Of a stretch of 64,000 nt of DNA, positions 25,921 to 38,989 are shown in pieces (the first letter of the stretch is position 1; each line of letters begins with the position of its first letter). The notes under the pieces are model-generated. The model saw only the letters and a program-made list of their open reading frames with translations, had not been told where the DNA came from and did no database searches. The position numbers and the translations under genes are program-made. Location of the stretch: assembly GCA_037043235.1 (NCBI GenBank), contig JAWRVZ010000079.1, positions 1-64,000 on the forward strand, written 5' to 3'. The stretch comes from Rhodeus uyekii (lineage: Eukaryota; Chordata; Actinopteri; Cypriniformes; Acheilognathidae).

Positions 25921-27865
25921 GCTGCAAGCAGCCATCACGGGGCCAAGCACAAAGAAGGCATTAAATGTCATGCCGACATGGCTGGCAGCATCAGACCAAC
26001 GGCAGGAAGCATCTAAAGACATTTCGATAGGACTTCAGTCTAAATTGCTGAAAAATCATCAATACGGTCTTTAGTAATTCGATTTAACGGTTTATCACGT
26101 TTGACCAACAGGCAGCGCTGTAACCAAACTGATATGTCAAATCACGTGGTTTATCCAGAGTGAGGTGACAATGACACATGCAAAGTTTGGTGTCAATAGG
26201 GTAAAGCATTGCTGACATACTGCTTTAAAGTCATGTGTTTAAGCATAGCATTTCATGACAAAATTCTAAATAGCTGACGCTGAAAATGGCCGATATGGGA
26301 AAATTTGGTATCGCAGGACTCGGCATGATGCACTGAATCTAAAGACAGCAGTTTCATGATTTTTGGACAAAGCGTTCAGGAGTTATAATCAAAAATGTCA
26401 GTTTTTCATATCTCCTGACCACTAGGGGGCAGAGCGCCAAAACTCTGCAGGTAGCCTCAGACCATGATTGACATAACACACATCAATTTTGGTCAGAATA
26501 CGCTAATGCGTTACGGAGATATAGCCTCGCTTTATTTGGTGGCCATTTGGTCAAATTCGTTCGCAATTTTATCGAAACCTGTTTGATGAATCAACTTTAT
26601 TTTAATAACTTTTTGTCAGCATGGTCTGAAGATGTTATGATTCAATTTTGGTGAAAATTGGACAAACGGTGTGGGAGGAGTTCGAAAAAGTAGGTTTTTA
26701 AAGAAAAACAACATGGCGGACAGGAAGTTTGGCCGACTATGACAAATTTGGTATCTGTGTTCTCGGTTTGACCCAAGGAACGTATAAAGACAACTTATTT
26801 TACCATAGGTTAACGTGTTTAAAAGTTATTAGCATATTTGTAAATTTGGTTATAACTTTTGACCACAAGGTGGCGCTACCTCGAAACTTTTTGTGTTGTA
26901 TCAGGCCCAGATGCCGAAGACACATATCGAGTTTCGTAACGATACGCCAATGTGTTTGTTAAATATAGCAATTTATGACAAAATTCAAAATGGCCGACCC
27001 TCAAAATGGCCGATATGGGAAAATTTTGTATCGCACGACTCGGCATGATGCCCTGAATCTAACGAGACCAGTTTTATGATTTTTAGTCGAAGCGTTCAGA
27101 AGTTATAAGCAAATATTTCACTTTTTCATATCTCCAGACCACTAGGGGGCAGAGCGCCAAATCTTTGCAGATAGCCTCAGACCATCATTGCCATAACACA
27201 CACCAAGTTTGGTCAGAATACGCTAATGCGTTGCGGAGATAAAGCCTCGCTTTCATTTCTGCGCCCATTTTGTTGAATTCTTTCGCAAGTTATTCGTAAA
27301 CGGTTTGACAAATCAACTTTCTTTTAATAACTTTTTGTACGCATAGTCTGGAGATGATGTGGTTCAATTTTCGTGAAAATCGGACCAACGGCCTAGGAGA
27401 AGTTCGAAAAAGTAGGTTTTTCGTAAAATTCAAAATGGCGGGAAAATTTTCATGACGGAAAATGACGTCATAGGGTGCAATCGAATCGTCTTGAGCCAAG
27501 GAATTAGTGGACGAAAGAATTTTGTTTCTAGGACATACGGTTCAAGAGTTATTTACGTAAACGTGAGTGCAACTTTGGACAGTTGGTGGCGCTAGAGACA
27601 TTGAGTTAGAGACTTCAATTTTGCTATGGTCAATGATTGGACTGTCCTTTATGAGTGTGCCAAATTTTATCATTTTCCCGCAAACGGTTCTATGGGCTGC
27701 CATAGACTTCCATGGCGGAAGAAGAAGATGAATAATAATAATAAAGAACCGGAACAATTACAATAGGTGCCTCCGCACCTTCGGTGCTTGGCCCCTAATA
27801 ATAATAAGAACCGGAACAAAAACAATAGGTGCCTCCGCACCTTCGGTGCTTGGCCCCTAAATATA
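25921..27865 (+). repeat. Array unit 22, long subfamily B
   Basis: It is 1945 bp. Subfamily B is marked by CCAAGCACAAAGAAGG and is shared with unit 28. It has two CTCF-core matches (26419, 27139), only three GAA triplets, and two minisatellite copies of which the first is the ACAATTACAA type. Confidence 0.92.
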
Positions 27866-29025
27866 GCTGCTAGCAGCCATCACGGGGCCAAGCGCAAGGA
27901 GGGCATTACATGTTATGCCGACATGGCTTGCATCATCAGACCAACGGCAGTAAGAATCTAAAGACATTTCAATATGACTTAAGTCTAAATGGCTGAAAAA
28001 TCAACAATACGGTCTTTAGTATTTCGATTTAATGGTTTATCACATTCAACCAACAGGCAGCGCTGTAACCAAATTGTAGTGTCAATTCATGTGGTACATT
28101 GAGAGTGTGGTGACTGACACATGCAAAGTTTGCTTTCAATTGGGTAAACCATTGCTGACAGAGCACTAAAGTCATGTGTTTGTTAAACTTAGCATCTTAT
28201 AAGAAAAATCGAAATGGCAGACGCTCAAAATGGCCGATATGGGAATATTTGGTATCACAGGACTCGGCATGACCCACTGGATCTAAAGAGACCAGTTTCA
28301 TGTTTTTTGGCCAAAGGGTTCAGAAGTTATAAGCAAAAAAGTCAGTTTTTCATAACTCCTGACCACTAGGGGGCAGAGCGCCAAAACTCTGCAGGTAGCC
28401 TCAGACCATGATTGACATAACACACACCTAGTTTGGTCAGAAAAGACTAATGCATTGCGGAGATAAAGCCTCAGTTTCAATTTGGCGACTTTTACCTCGG
28501 ATTCTTTCGCGAGTTATTCGTAAACGGTTTGTCGAATCAACTTTCTTTATATATCGTTTTGTCCACATTGTCGGGAGATGATGTGGTTCAATTTTCGTGA
28601 AGATCGGACGAACGGCCTAGGAGGAGTTCGACAAAGTAGGTTTTTCATAAAATTCAAAATGGCGGGAAAATTTTCATGACGGAAAATGACGTCATAGGGT
28701 GCAATCGAATCGTCTTGAGCCAAGGAATCAGTGGACAAAAGAATTTTGTTTCTAGGACATACGGTTCAAAAGTTATTTACGTAAACGTGAGTGCAACTTT
28801 GGACGGTTGGTGGCGCTATAGAGATTGAGTTAGAGACTTCAATTTTGCTATGGTCAATGATTGGACTCTCCTTTATGAGTGTGCCAACTTTTTTTCATTT
28901 TCCCGCTTACGGTTCTATGGGCTGTCATAGACTTCAATGGCAGAAGAAGAATAATAATAATAATAATAATAAGAACCGGAACAAAAACAATAGGTGCCTC
29001 CGCACCTTCGGTGCTTGGCCCCTAA
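27866..29025 (+). repeat. Array unit 23, short, subfamily T, one minisatellite copy
   Basis: It is 1160 bp. Its right boundary is trimmed harder than in units 6 and 7: CCCCTAA joins CTAGCAGCC directly, with no AAT triplets between. Confidence 0.92.
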
Positions 29026-30126
29026 CTAGCAGCCATCACGGGGCCAAGCGCAAGGAGGGCATTAAATGTCATGCCGACATCGCTGGCATCATCAGACCAA
29101 CGGCAATAAGAATCTAAAGACATTTCAATATGACTTAAGTCTAAATGGCTGAAAAATCAACAATACGGTCTTTAGTATTTCGATTTAATGGTTTATCACA
29201 TTCAACCAACAGGCAGCGCTGTAACCAAATTGTAGTGTCAATTCATGTGGTACATTGAGAGTGTGGTGACATTGACACATGCAAAGTTTGCTTTCAATTG
29301 GGTAAACCATTGCTGACAGAGCACTAAAGTCATGTGTTTGTTAAACATAGCATCTTATAAGAAAAATCGAAATGGCAGACGCTCAAAATGCCCGATATGG
29401 GAATATTTGCTATCACAGGACTCGGCATGACCCACTGGATCTAAAGAGACCAGTTTCATGATTTTTGGCCAAAGGGTTCAGAAGTTATAAGCAAAAAAGT
29501 CAGTTTTTGATAACTCCTGACCACTAGGGGGCACAGCGCCAAAACTCTGCAGGTAGCCTCAAACCATGATTGACATAACACACACCTAGTTTGGTCAGAA
29601 AAGGCTAATGCATTGGGGAGATAAAGCCTCAATTTCATTTTGGCGACTTTTACCTCAGATTCTTTCGCGAGTTATTCGTAAACGGTTTGACGAATCAACT
29701 TTCTTTATATATCGTTTTGTCCACATTGTCGGGAGATGATGTGGTTCAATTTTCGTGAACATCGGACGAACGGCCTAGGAGGAGTTCGACAAAGTAGGTT
29801 TTTCATAAAATTCAAAATGGCGGGAAAATCTTCATGACGGAAAATGACGTCATAGGGTGCAATCGAATCGTCTTGAGCCAAGGAATCAGTGGACAAAAGA
29901 ATTTTGTTTCTAGGACATACGGTTCAAAAGTTATTTACGTAAACGTGAGTGCAACTTTGGACAGTTGGTGGCGCTAGAGAGATTGAGTTAGAGACTTCAA
30001 TTTTGCTATGGTCAATGATTGGACTCTCCTTTATCAGTGTGCCAACTTTTTTTCATTTTCCCGCTTACGGTTCTATGGGCTGTCATAGACTTCAATGGCA
30101 GAAGAAGAATAATAATAATAAATATA
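29026..30126 (+). repeat. Array unit 24, short
   Basis: It is 1101 bp. Private changes include CATCGCTGGC, CGGCAATAAG and AATGCCCGATATGGG. The body otherwise resembles unit 21, but it retains TCAATTCATG. It has no minisatellite. Confidence 0.92.
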
Positions 30127-31280
30127 GCTGCTAGCAGCCATCACGGGGCCAAGCGCAAGGAGGGCATTAAATGTCATGCCGACATGACTGGCATCATCAG
30201 ATCAACGGCAGTAAAAATCTAAAGACATTTCAATATGGCTTAAGTCTAAATGGCTGAAAAACCAACAATACGGTCTTTAGCAATTCGATTTAATGGTTTA
30301 TCGCATTCAACCAACAGGCAGCGCTGTAACCAAATTGTAGTGTGTGGTACATTGAGAGTGTGGTGACATTGACACATGCAAAGTTTGCTTTCAATTGGGT
30401 AAACCATTGCTGACAGAGCACTAAAGTCAAGTGTTTGTTAAACATAGCATCTTATAAGAAAAATCGAAATGGCAGACGCTCAAAATGGCCGATATGGGAA
30501 TATTTGGTATCACAGGACTCGGCATGACCCACTGGATCTAAAGAGACCAGTTTCATGATTTTTGGCCAAAGGGTTCAGAAGTTATAAGCACAAAAGTCAG
30601 TTTTTCATAACTCCTGACCACTAGGGGGCACAGCGCCAAAACTCTGCAGGTAGCCTCAAACCATGATTGACATAATACACACCTAGTTTGGTCAGAAAAG
30701 GCTAATGCATTGCGGAGATAAAGCCTCAAATTCATTTTGGCGACTTTTACCTCGGATTCTTTCGCGAGTTATTCGTAAACAGTTTGACGAATAAACTTTC
30801 TTTATATACCGTTTTGTCCACATTGTCTGGAGATGATGTGGTTCAATTTTCGTGAAAATCGGACGAACGGCCTAGGAGGAGTTCGAAAAAGTAGGTTTTT
30901 CATAAAATTCAAAATGGCGGGAAAATTTTCATGACGGAAAATGACGTCATAGGGTGCATTCGAATCGTCTTGAGCCAAGGAATCAGTGGACAAAAGAATT
31001 TTGTTTCTAGGACATACGGTTCAAAAGTTATTTACATAAACGTGAGTGCAACTTTGGACAGTTGGTGGCGCAATAGAGATTGAGTTAGAGACTTCAATTT
31101 TGCTATGGTCAATGATTGGACTGTCCTTTATGAGTGTGCCAACTTTTTTTCATTTTCCCGCTTACGGTTCTATGGGCTGTCATAGACTTCAATGGCAGAA
31201 GAAGAATAATAATAATAATAATAAGAACCGGAACAAAAACAATAGGTGCCTCCGCACCTTCGGTGCTTGGCCCCTAAATA
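30127..31280 (+). repeat. Array unit 25, short, one minisatellite copy
   Basis: It is 1154 bp. The start and middle match unit 12. The end carries GGCGCAATAGAG and a minisatellite that joins CCCCTAAATAGC directly to unit 26. Confidence 0.92.
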
Positions 31281-32508
31281 GCTGCTAGCAGCCATCACGG
31301 GGCCAAGCGTAAGGAGGGCATTAAATGTCATGCCGACATGGCTGGCATCATCAGACCAATGGCAGTAAGAATCTAAAGACATTTCAATATGACTTAAGTC
31401 TAAATGGCTGAAAAATCAACAATACGGTCTTTAGTAATTCGATTTAATGGTTTATCACATTCAACCAGCAGGCAGCGCTGTAACCAAATTGTAGTGTCAA
31501 TTCATGTGGTACATTGAGAGTGTGGTGACATTGACACATGCAAAGTTTGCTTTCAATTGGGTAAACCATTGCTGACAGAGCACTAAAGTCATGTGTTTGT
31601 TAAACATAGAATCTTATAAGAAAAATCGAAATGGCAGACGCTCAAAATGGCCGATATGGGAAAATTTGGTATCACAGGACTCGGCATGACCCATTGGATC
31701 TAAAGAGACCAGTTTCATGATTTTTGGCCAAAGGGTTCAGGAGTTATAAGCAAAAAAGTCAGTTTTTTAATATCTCCTGACCACTAGGGGGCAGAGCGCC
31801 AAAACTCTGCAGGTAGCCTCAAACCATGATTGACATAACACACACCTAGTTTGGTCAGAAAAGGCTAATGCATTGGGGAGATAAAGCCTCAATTTCATTT
31901 TGGCGACTTTTACCTCAGATTCTTTCACGAGTTATTCGTAAACGGTTTGACGAATCAACTTTGTTTATATATCGTTTTGTCAACATTGTCAGGAGATGAT
32001 GTGGTTCAATTTTCGTGAACATCGGACGAACGGCCTAGGAGGAGTTCGACAAAGTAGGTTTTTCATAAAATTCAAAATGGCGGGAAAATTTTCATGACGG
32101 AAAATGACGTCATAGGGTGCAATCGAATCGTCTTGAGCCAAGGAATCAGTGGACAAAAGAATTTTGTTTCTAGGACATACGGTTCAAAAGTTATTTACGT
32201 AAACGTGAGTGCAACTTTGGACAGTTGGTGGCGGTAGAGAGATTGAGTTAGAGACTTCAATTTTGCTATGGTCAATGATTAGACTCTCCTTTATGAGTGT
32301 GCCAACTTTTTTTCATTTTCCCGCTTACGGTTCTATGGGCTGTCATAGACTTCAATGGCAGAAGAAGAATAATAATAATAATAATAATAAGAACCGGAAC
32401 AAAAACAATAGGTGCCTCCGCACCTTCGGTGCTTGGCCCCTAATAATAATAAGAACCGGAACAAAAACAATAGGTGCCTCCGCACCTTCGGTGCTTGGCC
32501 CCTAAATA
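31281..32508 (+). repeat. Array unit 26, short, subfamily G, two minisatellite copies
   Basis: It is 1228 bp. It differs from unit 1 by GCGTAAGG near the start and by two minisatellite copies at the end. Confidence 0.92.
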
Positions 32509-33610
32509 GCTGCTAGCAGCCATCACGGGGCCAAGCGCAAGGAGGGCATTAAATGTCATGCCGACATGGCTGCCATCATCAGACCAACGGCAGTAAGAAT
32601 CTAAAGACATTTCAATATGACTTAAGTCTAAATGGCTGAAAAATCAACAATACGGTCTTTAGTAATTCGATTTAATGGTTTATCACATTCAACCAACAGG
32701 CAGCGCTGTAACCAAATTGTAGTGTCAATTCATGTGGTACATTGAGAGTGTGGTGACATTGACACATGCAAAGTTTGCTTTCAATTGGGTAAACCATTGC
32801 TGACAGAATACTAAAGTCATGTGTTTGTTAAACATAGCATCTTATAAGAAAAATCGAAATGGCAGACGCTCAAAATGGCTGATATGGAAATATTTGGTAT
32901 CACAGGACTCGGCATGACCCACTGGATCTAAAGAGACCAGTTTCATGATTTTTGGCCAAAGGGTTCAGAAGTTATAAGCAAAAAAGTCAGTTTTTCATAA
33001 CTCCTGACCACTAGGGGGCACAGCGCCAAAACTCTGCAGGTAGCCTCAGAACATGATTGACATAACACACACCTAGTTTGGTCAGAAAAGGCTAATGCAT
33101 TGGGGAGATAAAGCCTCAATTTCATATTGGCGACTTTTACCTTGGATTCTTTTGCGAGTTATTCGTAAACGGTTTGACGAATCAACTTTCTTTATATATC
33201 GTTTTGTCCACATTGTCTGGAGATGATGTGGTTCAATTTTCGTGAAAATCGGACAAACGGCCTAGGAGGAGTTCGAAAAAGTAGGTTTTTCATAAAATTC
33301 AAAATGGCGGGAAAATTTTCATGACGGAAAATGACGTCATAGGGTGCAATCGAATCGTCTTGAGCCAAGGAATCAGAGGACAAAAGAATTTTGTTTCTAG
33401 GACATACGGTTCAAAAGTTATTTACGTAAACATGAGTGCAACTTTGGACAGTTGGTGGCGCTATAGAGATTGAGTTAGAGACTTCAATTTTGCTATGGTC
33501 AATGATTGGACTGTCCTTTATGAGTGTGCCAACTTTTTTTCATTTTCCCGCTTACGGTTCTATGGGCTGCCATAGACTTCAATGGCAGAAGAATAATAAT
33601 AATAAATATA
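32509..33610 (+). repeat. Array unit 27, short
   Basis: It is 1102 bp, with private changes GACAGAATACTAAAG, GGCTGATATGGAAATA and CAGAACATGATTG. It has the shortest GAAGAATAAT tail in the array and no minisatellite. Confidence 0.92.
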
Positions 33611-35494
33611 GCTGCAAGCAGCCATGACGGGGCCAAGCACAAAGAAGGCATTAAATGTCATGCCGACATGGCTGGCAGCATCAGACCAACGGCAGGAAGC
33701 ATCTAAAGACATTTCAATATGACTTCAGTCTAAATGGCTGAAAAATCATCAATACGGTCTATAGTAATTCGATTTAATGGTTTATCACGTTCGACCAACA
33801 GGCAGCGCTGTAACCAAACTGATATGTCAAATCACGTGGTTTATCCAGAGTGAGGTGACAATGACACATGCAAAGTTTGGTGTCAATAGGGTAAAGCATT
33901 GCTGACATCCAGCTTTAAAGTCATGTGTTTGTTAAGCATAGCATTTCATGACAAAATTCTAAATAGCTGACGCTGAAAATGGCCGATATGGGAAAATTTG
34001 GTATCGCAGGACTCGGCATGATGCACTGAATCTAAAGACAGCAGTTTCATGATTTTTGGACAAAGCGTTCAGGAGTTATAATCAAAAATGTCATTATTTT
34101 ATATCTCCTGACCACTAGGGGGCAGAGCGCCAAAACTCTGCAGGTAGCCTCAGATCATGATTGACATGACACACAGAAAGTTTGGTCAGAATACGCTAAT
34201 GCGTTGCGGAGATATAGCCTCGCTTTATTTGGTGGCAATTTGGTCAAATTCGTTCGCAATTTTATCGAAACCTGTTTGACAAATCAACTTTATTTTAATA
34301 ACTTTTTGTCAGCATGGTCTGAAGATGTTATGATTCAATTTTGGTGAAAATTGGACAAACGGTGTGGGAGGAGTTCGAAAAAGTAGGTTTTTAAAGAAAA
34401 ACAACATGGCGGACAGGAAGTTTGGCCGACTATGACAATTTTGGTATCTGTGTTCTCGGTTTGACCCAAGGAACGTATAAAGACAACTTATTTTACCATA
34501 GGTTAACGTGTTCAAAAGTTATTAGCATTTTTGGAAATTTGGTTATAACTTTTGACCACAAGGTGGCGCTGCCTCGAAATTTTTTGTGTTGTATCAGGCC
34601 CAGATGCCGAAGACACATATCGAGTTTCGTAACGATACGCCAATGTGTTTGTTAAATATAGCAATTTGTGACAAAATTCAAAATGGCCGACCCTCAAAAT
34701 GGCCAATATGGGAAAATTTTGTATCGCACGACTCGGCATGATGCCCTGAATCTAACGAGACCAGTTTTATGATTTTTGGTCGAAGCGTTCAGAAGTTATA
34801 AGCAAATATTTCACTTTTTCATATCTCCAGACCACTAGGGGGCAGAGCGCCAAAACTCTGTAGGTAGCCTCAGACCATCATTGCCATAACACACACCAAG
34901 TTTGGTTAGAATACGCTAATGCGTTGCGGAGATAAAGCCTCGCTTTCATTTCTGCGGCCATTTTGTTGAATTCTTTCGCAAGTTATTCGTAAACGGTTTG
35001 ACAAATCAACTTTCTTTTAATAACTTTTTGTATGCATAGTCTGGAGATGATGTGGTTCAATTTTCGTGAAAATCGGACCAACGGCCTAGGAGGAGTTCGA
35101 AAAAGTAGGTTTTTCGTAAAATTCAAAATGGCGGGAAAATTTTCATGACGGAAAATGACGTCATAGGGTGCAATCGAATCGTCTTGAGCCAAGGAATCAG
35201 TGGACGAAAGAATTTTGTTTCTAGGACATACGGTTCAAAAGTTATTTACGTAAACGTGAGTTCAAATTTGGACAGTTGGTGGCGCTAGAGACATTGAGTT
35301 AGAGACTTCAAATTTGCTATGGTCAATGATTGGCTTGTCCTTGATCAGTGTGCCAAATTTCATCATTTTCCCGCAAACGGTTCTATGGCCTGCCATAGAC
35401 TTCCATGGCGGAAGAAGAAGATGAATAATAATAATAAAGAACCGGAACAATTACAATAGGTGCCTCCGCACCTTCGGTGCTTGGCCCCTAATAA
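33611..35494 (+). repeat. Array unit 28, long subfamily B
   Basis: It is 1884 bp. It has the same CAAAGAAGG marker as unit 22 and two CTCF-core matches (34112, 34832). Its right boundary is trimmed: TAATAA joins CAAGCAGCC without TATAGCTG. Confidence 0.92.
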
Positions 35495-37451
35495 CAAGCA
35501 GCCATGACGGGGCCAAGCATTAGGAGGGCATTAAATGTTATGCCGACATGGCTGGCAGCATCAGACCAACAGCAGTAAGCATCTAAAGACATACCAATAT
35601 GACTTCAGTCTAAATGGCTGAAAAATCATCAATACGGTCTTTAGCAATTCAATGTAATGGTTTATCACGTTCGATAACTCAGCGCTGTAACCAAACTGAT
35701 GTGTCAAATCATGTGGTATATCCAGAGTGAGGTGACAATGACACATGCAAAGTTTGGTGTCAATAGGGTAAAGCATTGCTGACATCCAGCTTTAAAGTCA
35801 TGTGTTTGTTAAGCATAGCATTTCATGACAAAATTCTAAATAGCTGACGCTGAAAATGGCCGATATGGGAAAATTTGGTATCGCACGACTCGGCATGATG
35901 CCCTGAATCTAAAGACAGCAGTTTCATGATTTTTGGACAAAGCATTCAGGAGTTATAATCAAAAATGTCAGTATTTTATATCTCCTGACCACTAGGGGGC
36001 AGAGCGCCAAAACTCTGCAGGTAGCCTCAGATCATGATTGACATGACACACAGAAAGTTTGGTCAGAATACGCTAATGCGTTGCGGAGATATAGCCTCGC
36101 TTTATTTGGTGGCCATTTGGTCAAATTTGTTCGCAATTTTATCGAAACCTGTTTGACGAATCAACTTTATTTTAATAACTTTTTGTCAGCATGGTCTGAA
36201 GATGTTATGATTCAATTTTGGTGAAAATTGGACAAACGGTGTGGGAGGAGTTCGAAAAAGTAGGTTTTTAAAGAAAAACAACATGGCGGACAGGAAGTTT
36301 GGCCGACTATGACAAATTTGGTATCTGTGTTCTCGGTTTGACCCAAGGAACGTATAAAGACAACTTATTTTACCATAGGTTAACGTGTTCAAAAGTTATT
36401 AGCATTTTTGCAAATTTGTTTATAACTTTTGACCACAAGGTGGCGCTGCCTCGAAACTTTTTGTGTTGTATCAGGCCCAGATGCCGAAGACACATATCGA
36501 GTTTCGTAACGATACACCAATGTGTTTGTTAAATATAGCAATTTATGACAAAATTCAAAATGGCCGACCCTCAAAATGGCCGATATGGGAAAATTTGGTA
36601 TTGCACGACTCGGCATGATGCCCTGAATCTAACGAGACCAGTTTTATGATTTTTGATCGAAGCGTTCAGAAGTTATAAGCAAATATTTCACTTTTTCATA
36701 TCTCCAGACCACTAGGGGGCAGAGCGCCAAATCTCCGCAGGTAGCCTCAGACCATCATTGCCATAACACACACCAAGTTTGGTCAGAATACGCTAATGCG
36801 TTGCAGAGATAAAGCCTCGCTTTCATTTCTGCGGCCATTTTGTCGAATTCATTCGCAAGTTATTCGTAAACGGTTTGACAAATAAACTTTCTTTTAATAA
36901 CTTTTTGTACGCATAGTCTGGAGATGATGTGGTTCAATTTTCGTGAAAATCGGACAAACGGCCTAGGAGGAGTTCGAAAAAGTAGGTTTTTCGTAAAATT
37001 CAAAATGGCGGGAAAATTTTCATGACGGAAAATGACGTCATAGGGTGCAATCGAATCGTCTTGAGCCAAGGAATTAGTGGACGAAAGAATTTTGTTTCTA
37101 GGACATACGGTTCAAGAGTTATTTACGTAAACGTGAGTGCAACTTTGGACAGTTGGTGGCGCTAGAGACATTGAGTTAGAGACTTCAAATTTGCTATGGT
37201 CAATGATTGGCTTGTCCTCTATCAGTGTGCCAAATTTTATCATTTTCCCGCAAACGGTTCTATGGCCTTACATAGACTTCCATGGCGGAAGAAGAAGAAG
37301 AAGAAGAAGAAGAAGATGAATAATAATAATAAAGAACCGGAACAATTACAATAGGTGCCTCCGCACCTTCGGTGCTTGGCCCCTAATAATAATAAGAACC
37401 GGAACAAAAACAATAGGTGCCTCCGCACCTTCGGTGCTTGGCCCCTAAATA
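35495..37451 (+). repeat. Array unit 29, long subfamily A, GAA tract
   Basis: It is 1957 bp. It is essentially the same sequence as unit 18 (offset 14636 bp) and unit 31 (offset 3499 bp). Nine GAA/AGA triplets lie at 37288-37317. Confidence 0.93.
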
Positions 37452-38989
37452 GCTGCTAGCAGCCATCACGGGGCCAAGCGCAAGGAGGGCATTAAATGTC
37501 ATGCCGACATGGCTGGCATCATCAGACCAATGGCAGTAAGAATCTAAAGACATTTCAATATGACTTAAGTCTAAATGGCTGAAAAATCAACAATACGGTC
37601 TTTAGTAATTCGATTTAATGGTTTATCACATTCAACCAGCAGGCAGCGCTGTAACCAAATTGTAGTGTCAATTCATGTGGTACATTGAGAGTGTGGTGAC
37701 ATTGACACATGCAAAGTTTGCTTTCAATTGGGTAAACCATTGCTGACAGAGCACTAAAGTCATGTGTTTGTTAAACATAGAATCTTATAAGAAAAATCGA
37801 AATGGCAGACGCTCAAAATGGCCGATATGGGAAAATTTGGTATCACAGGACTCGGCATGACCCATTGGATCTAAAGAGACCAGTTTCATGATTTTTGGCC
37901 AAAGGGTTCAGGAGTTATAAGCAAAAAAGTCAGTTTTTTAATATCTCCTGACCACTAGGGGGCAGAGCGCCAAAACTCTGCAGGTAGCCTCAAACCATGA
38001 TTGACATAACACACACCTAGTTTGGTCAGAAAAGGCTAATGCATTGGGGAGATAAAGCCTCAATTTCATTTTGGCGACTTTTACCTCAGATTCTTTCACG
38101 AGTTATTCGTAAACGGTTTGACGAATCAACTTTGTTTATATATCGTTTTGTCAACATTGTCAGGAGATGATGTGGTTCAATTTTCGTGAACATCGGACGA
38201 ACGGCCTAGGAGGAGTTCGACAAAGTAGGTTTTTCATAAAATTCAAAATGGCGGGAAAATTTTCATGACGGAAAATGACGTCATAGGGTGCAATCGAATC
38301 GTCTTGAGCCAAGGAATCAGTGGACAAAAGAATTTTGTTTCTAGGACATACGGTTCAAAAGTTATTTACGTAAACGTGAGTGCAACTTTGGACAGTTGGT
38401 GGCGGTAGAGAGATTGAGTTAGAGACTTCAATTTTGCTATGGTCAATGATTAGACTCTCCTTTATGAGTGTGCCAACTTTTTTTCATTTTCCCGCTTACG
38501 GTTCTATGGGCTGTCATAGACTTCAATGGCAGAAGAAGAATAATAATAATAATAATAATAAGAACCGGAACAAAAACAATAGGTGCCTCCGCACCTTCGG
38601 TGCTTGGCCCCTAATAATAATAAGAACCGGAACAAAAACAATAGGTGCCTCCGCACCTTCGGTGCTTGGCCCCTAATAAGAACCGGAACAAAAACAATAG
38701 GTGCCTCCGCACCTTCGGTGCTTGGCCCCTAATAATAAGAACCGGAACAAAAACAATAGGTGCCTCCGCACCTTCGGTGCTTGGCCCCTAATAATAAGAA
38801 CCGGAACAAAAACAATAGGTGCCTCCGCACCTTCGGTGCTTGGCCCCTAATAATAAGAACCGGAACAAAAACAATAGGTGCCTCCGCACCTTCGGTGCTT
38901 GGCCCCTAATAATAATAATAAAGAACCGGAACAATTACAATAGGTGCCTCCGCACCTTCGGTGCTTGGCCCCTAATAATAATAAATATA
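37452..38989 (+). repeat. Array unit 30, short body plus seven minisatellite copies
   Basis: A subfamily G body is followed by the largest minisatellite expansion in the window, giving 1538 bp. The seventh copy is the ACAATTACAA type, which otherwise follows long units, so the block was probably assembled by exchange between two arrays. Confidence 0.93.
38561..38975 (+). repeat. Minisatellite block, seven copies
   Basis: Seven copies of the AACCGGAACA...CCCCTAA module lie in direct orientation with one to four AAT-type spacer triplets between them. Copies 1-6 have ACAAAAACAA and copy 7 has ACAATTACAA. Each contains GCACC-TTC-GGTGC. Confidence 0.93.
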
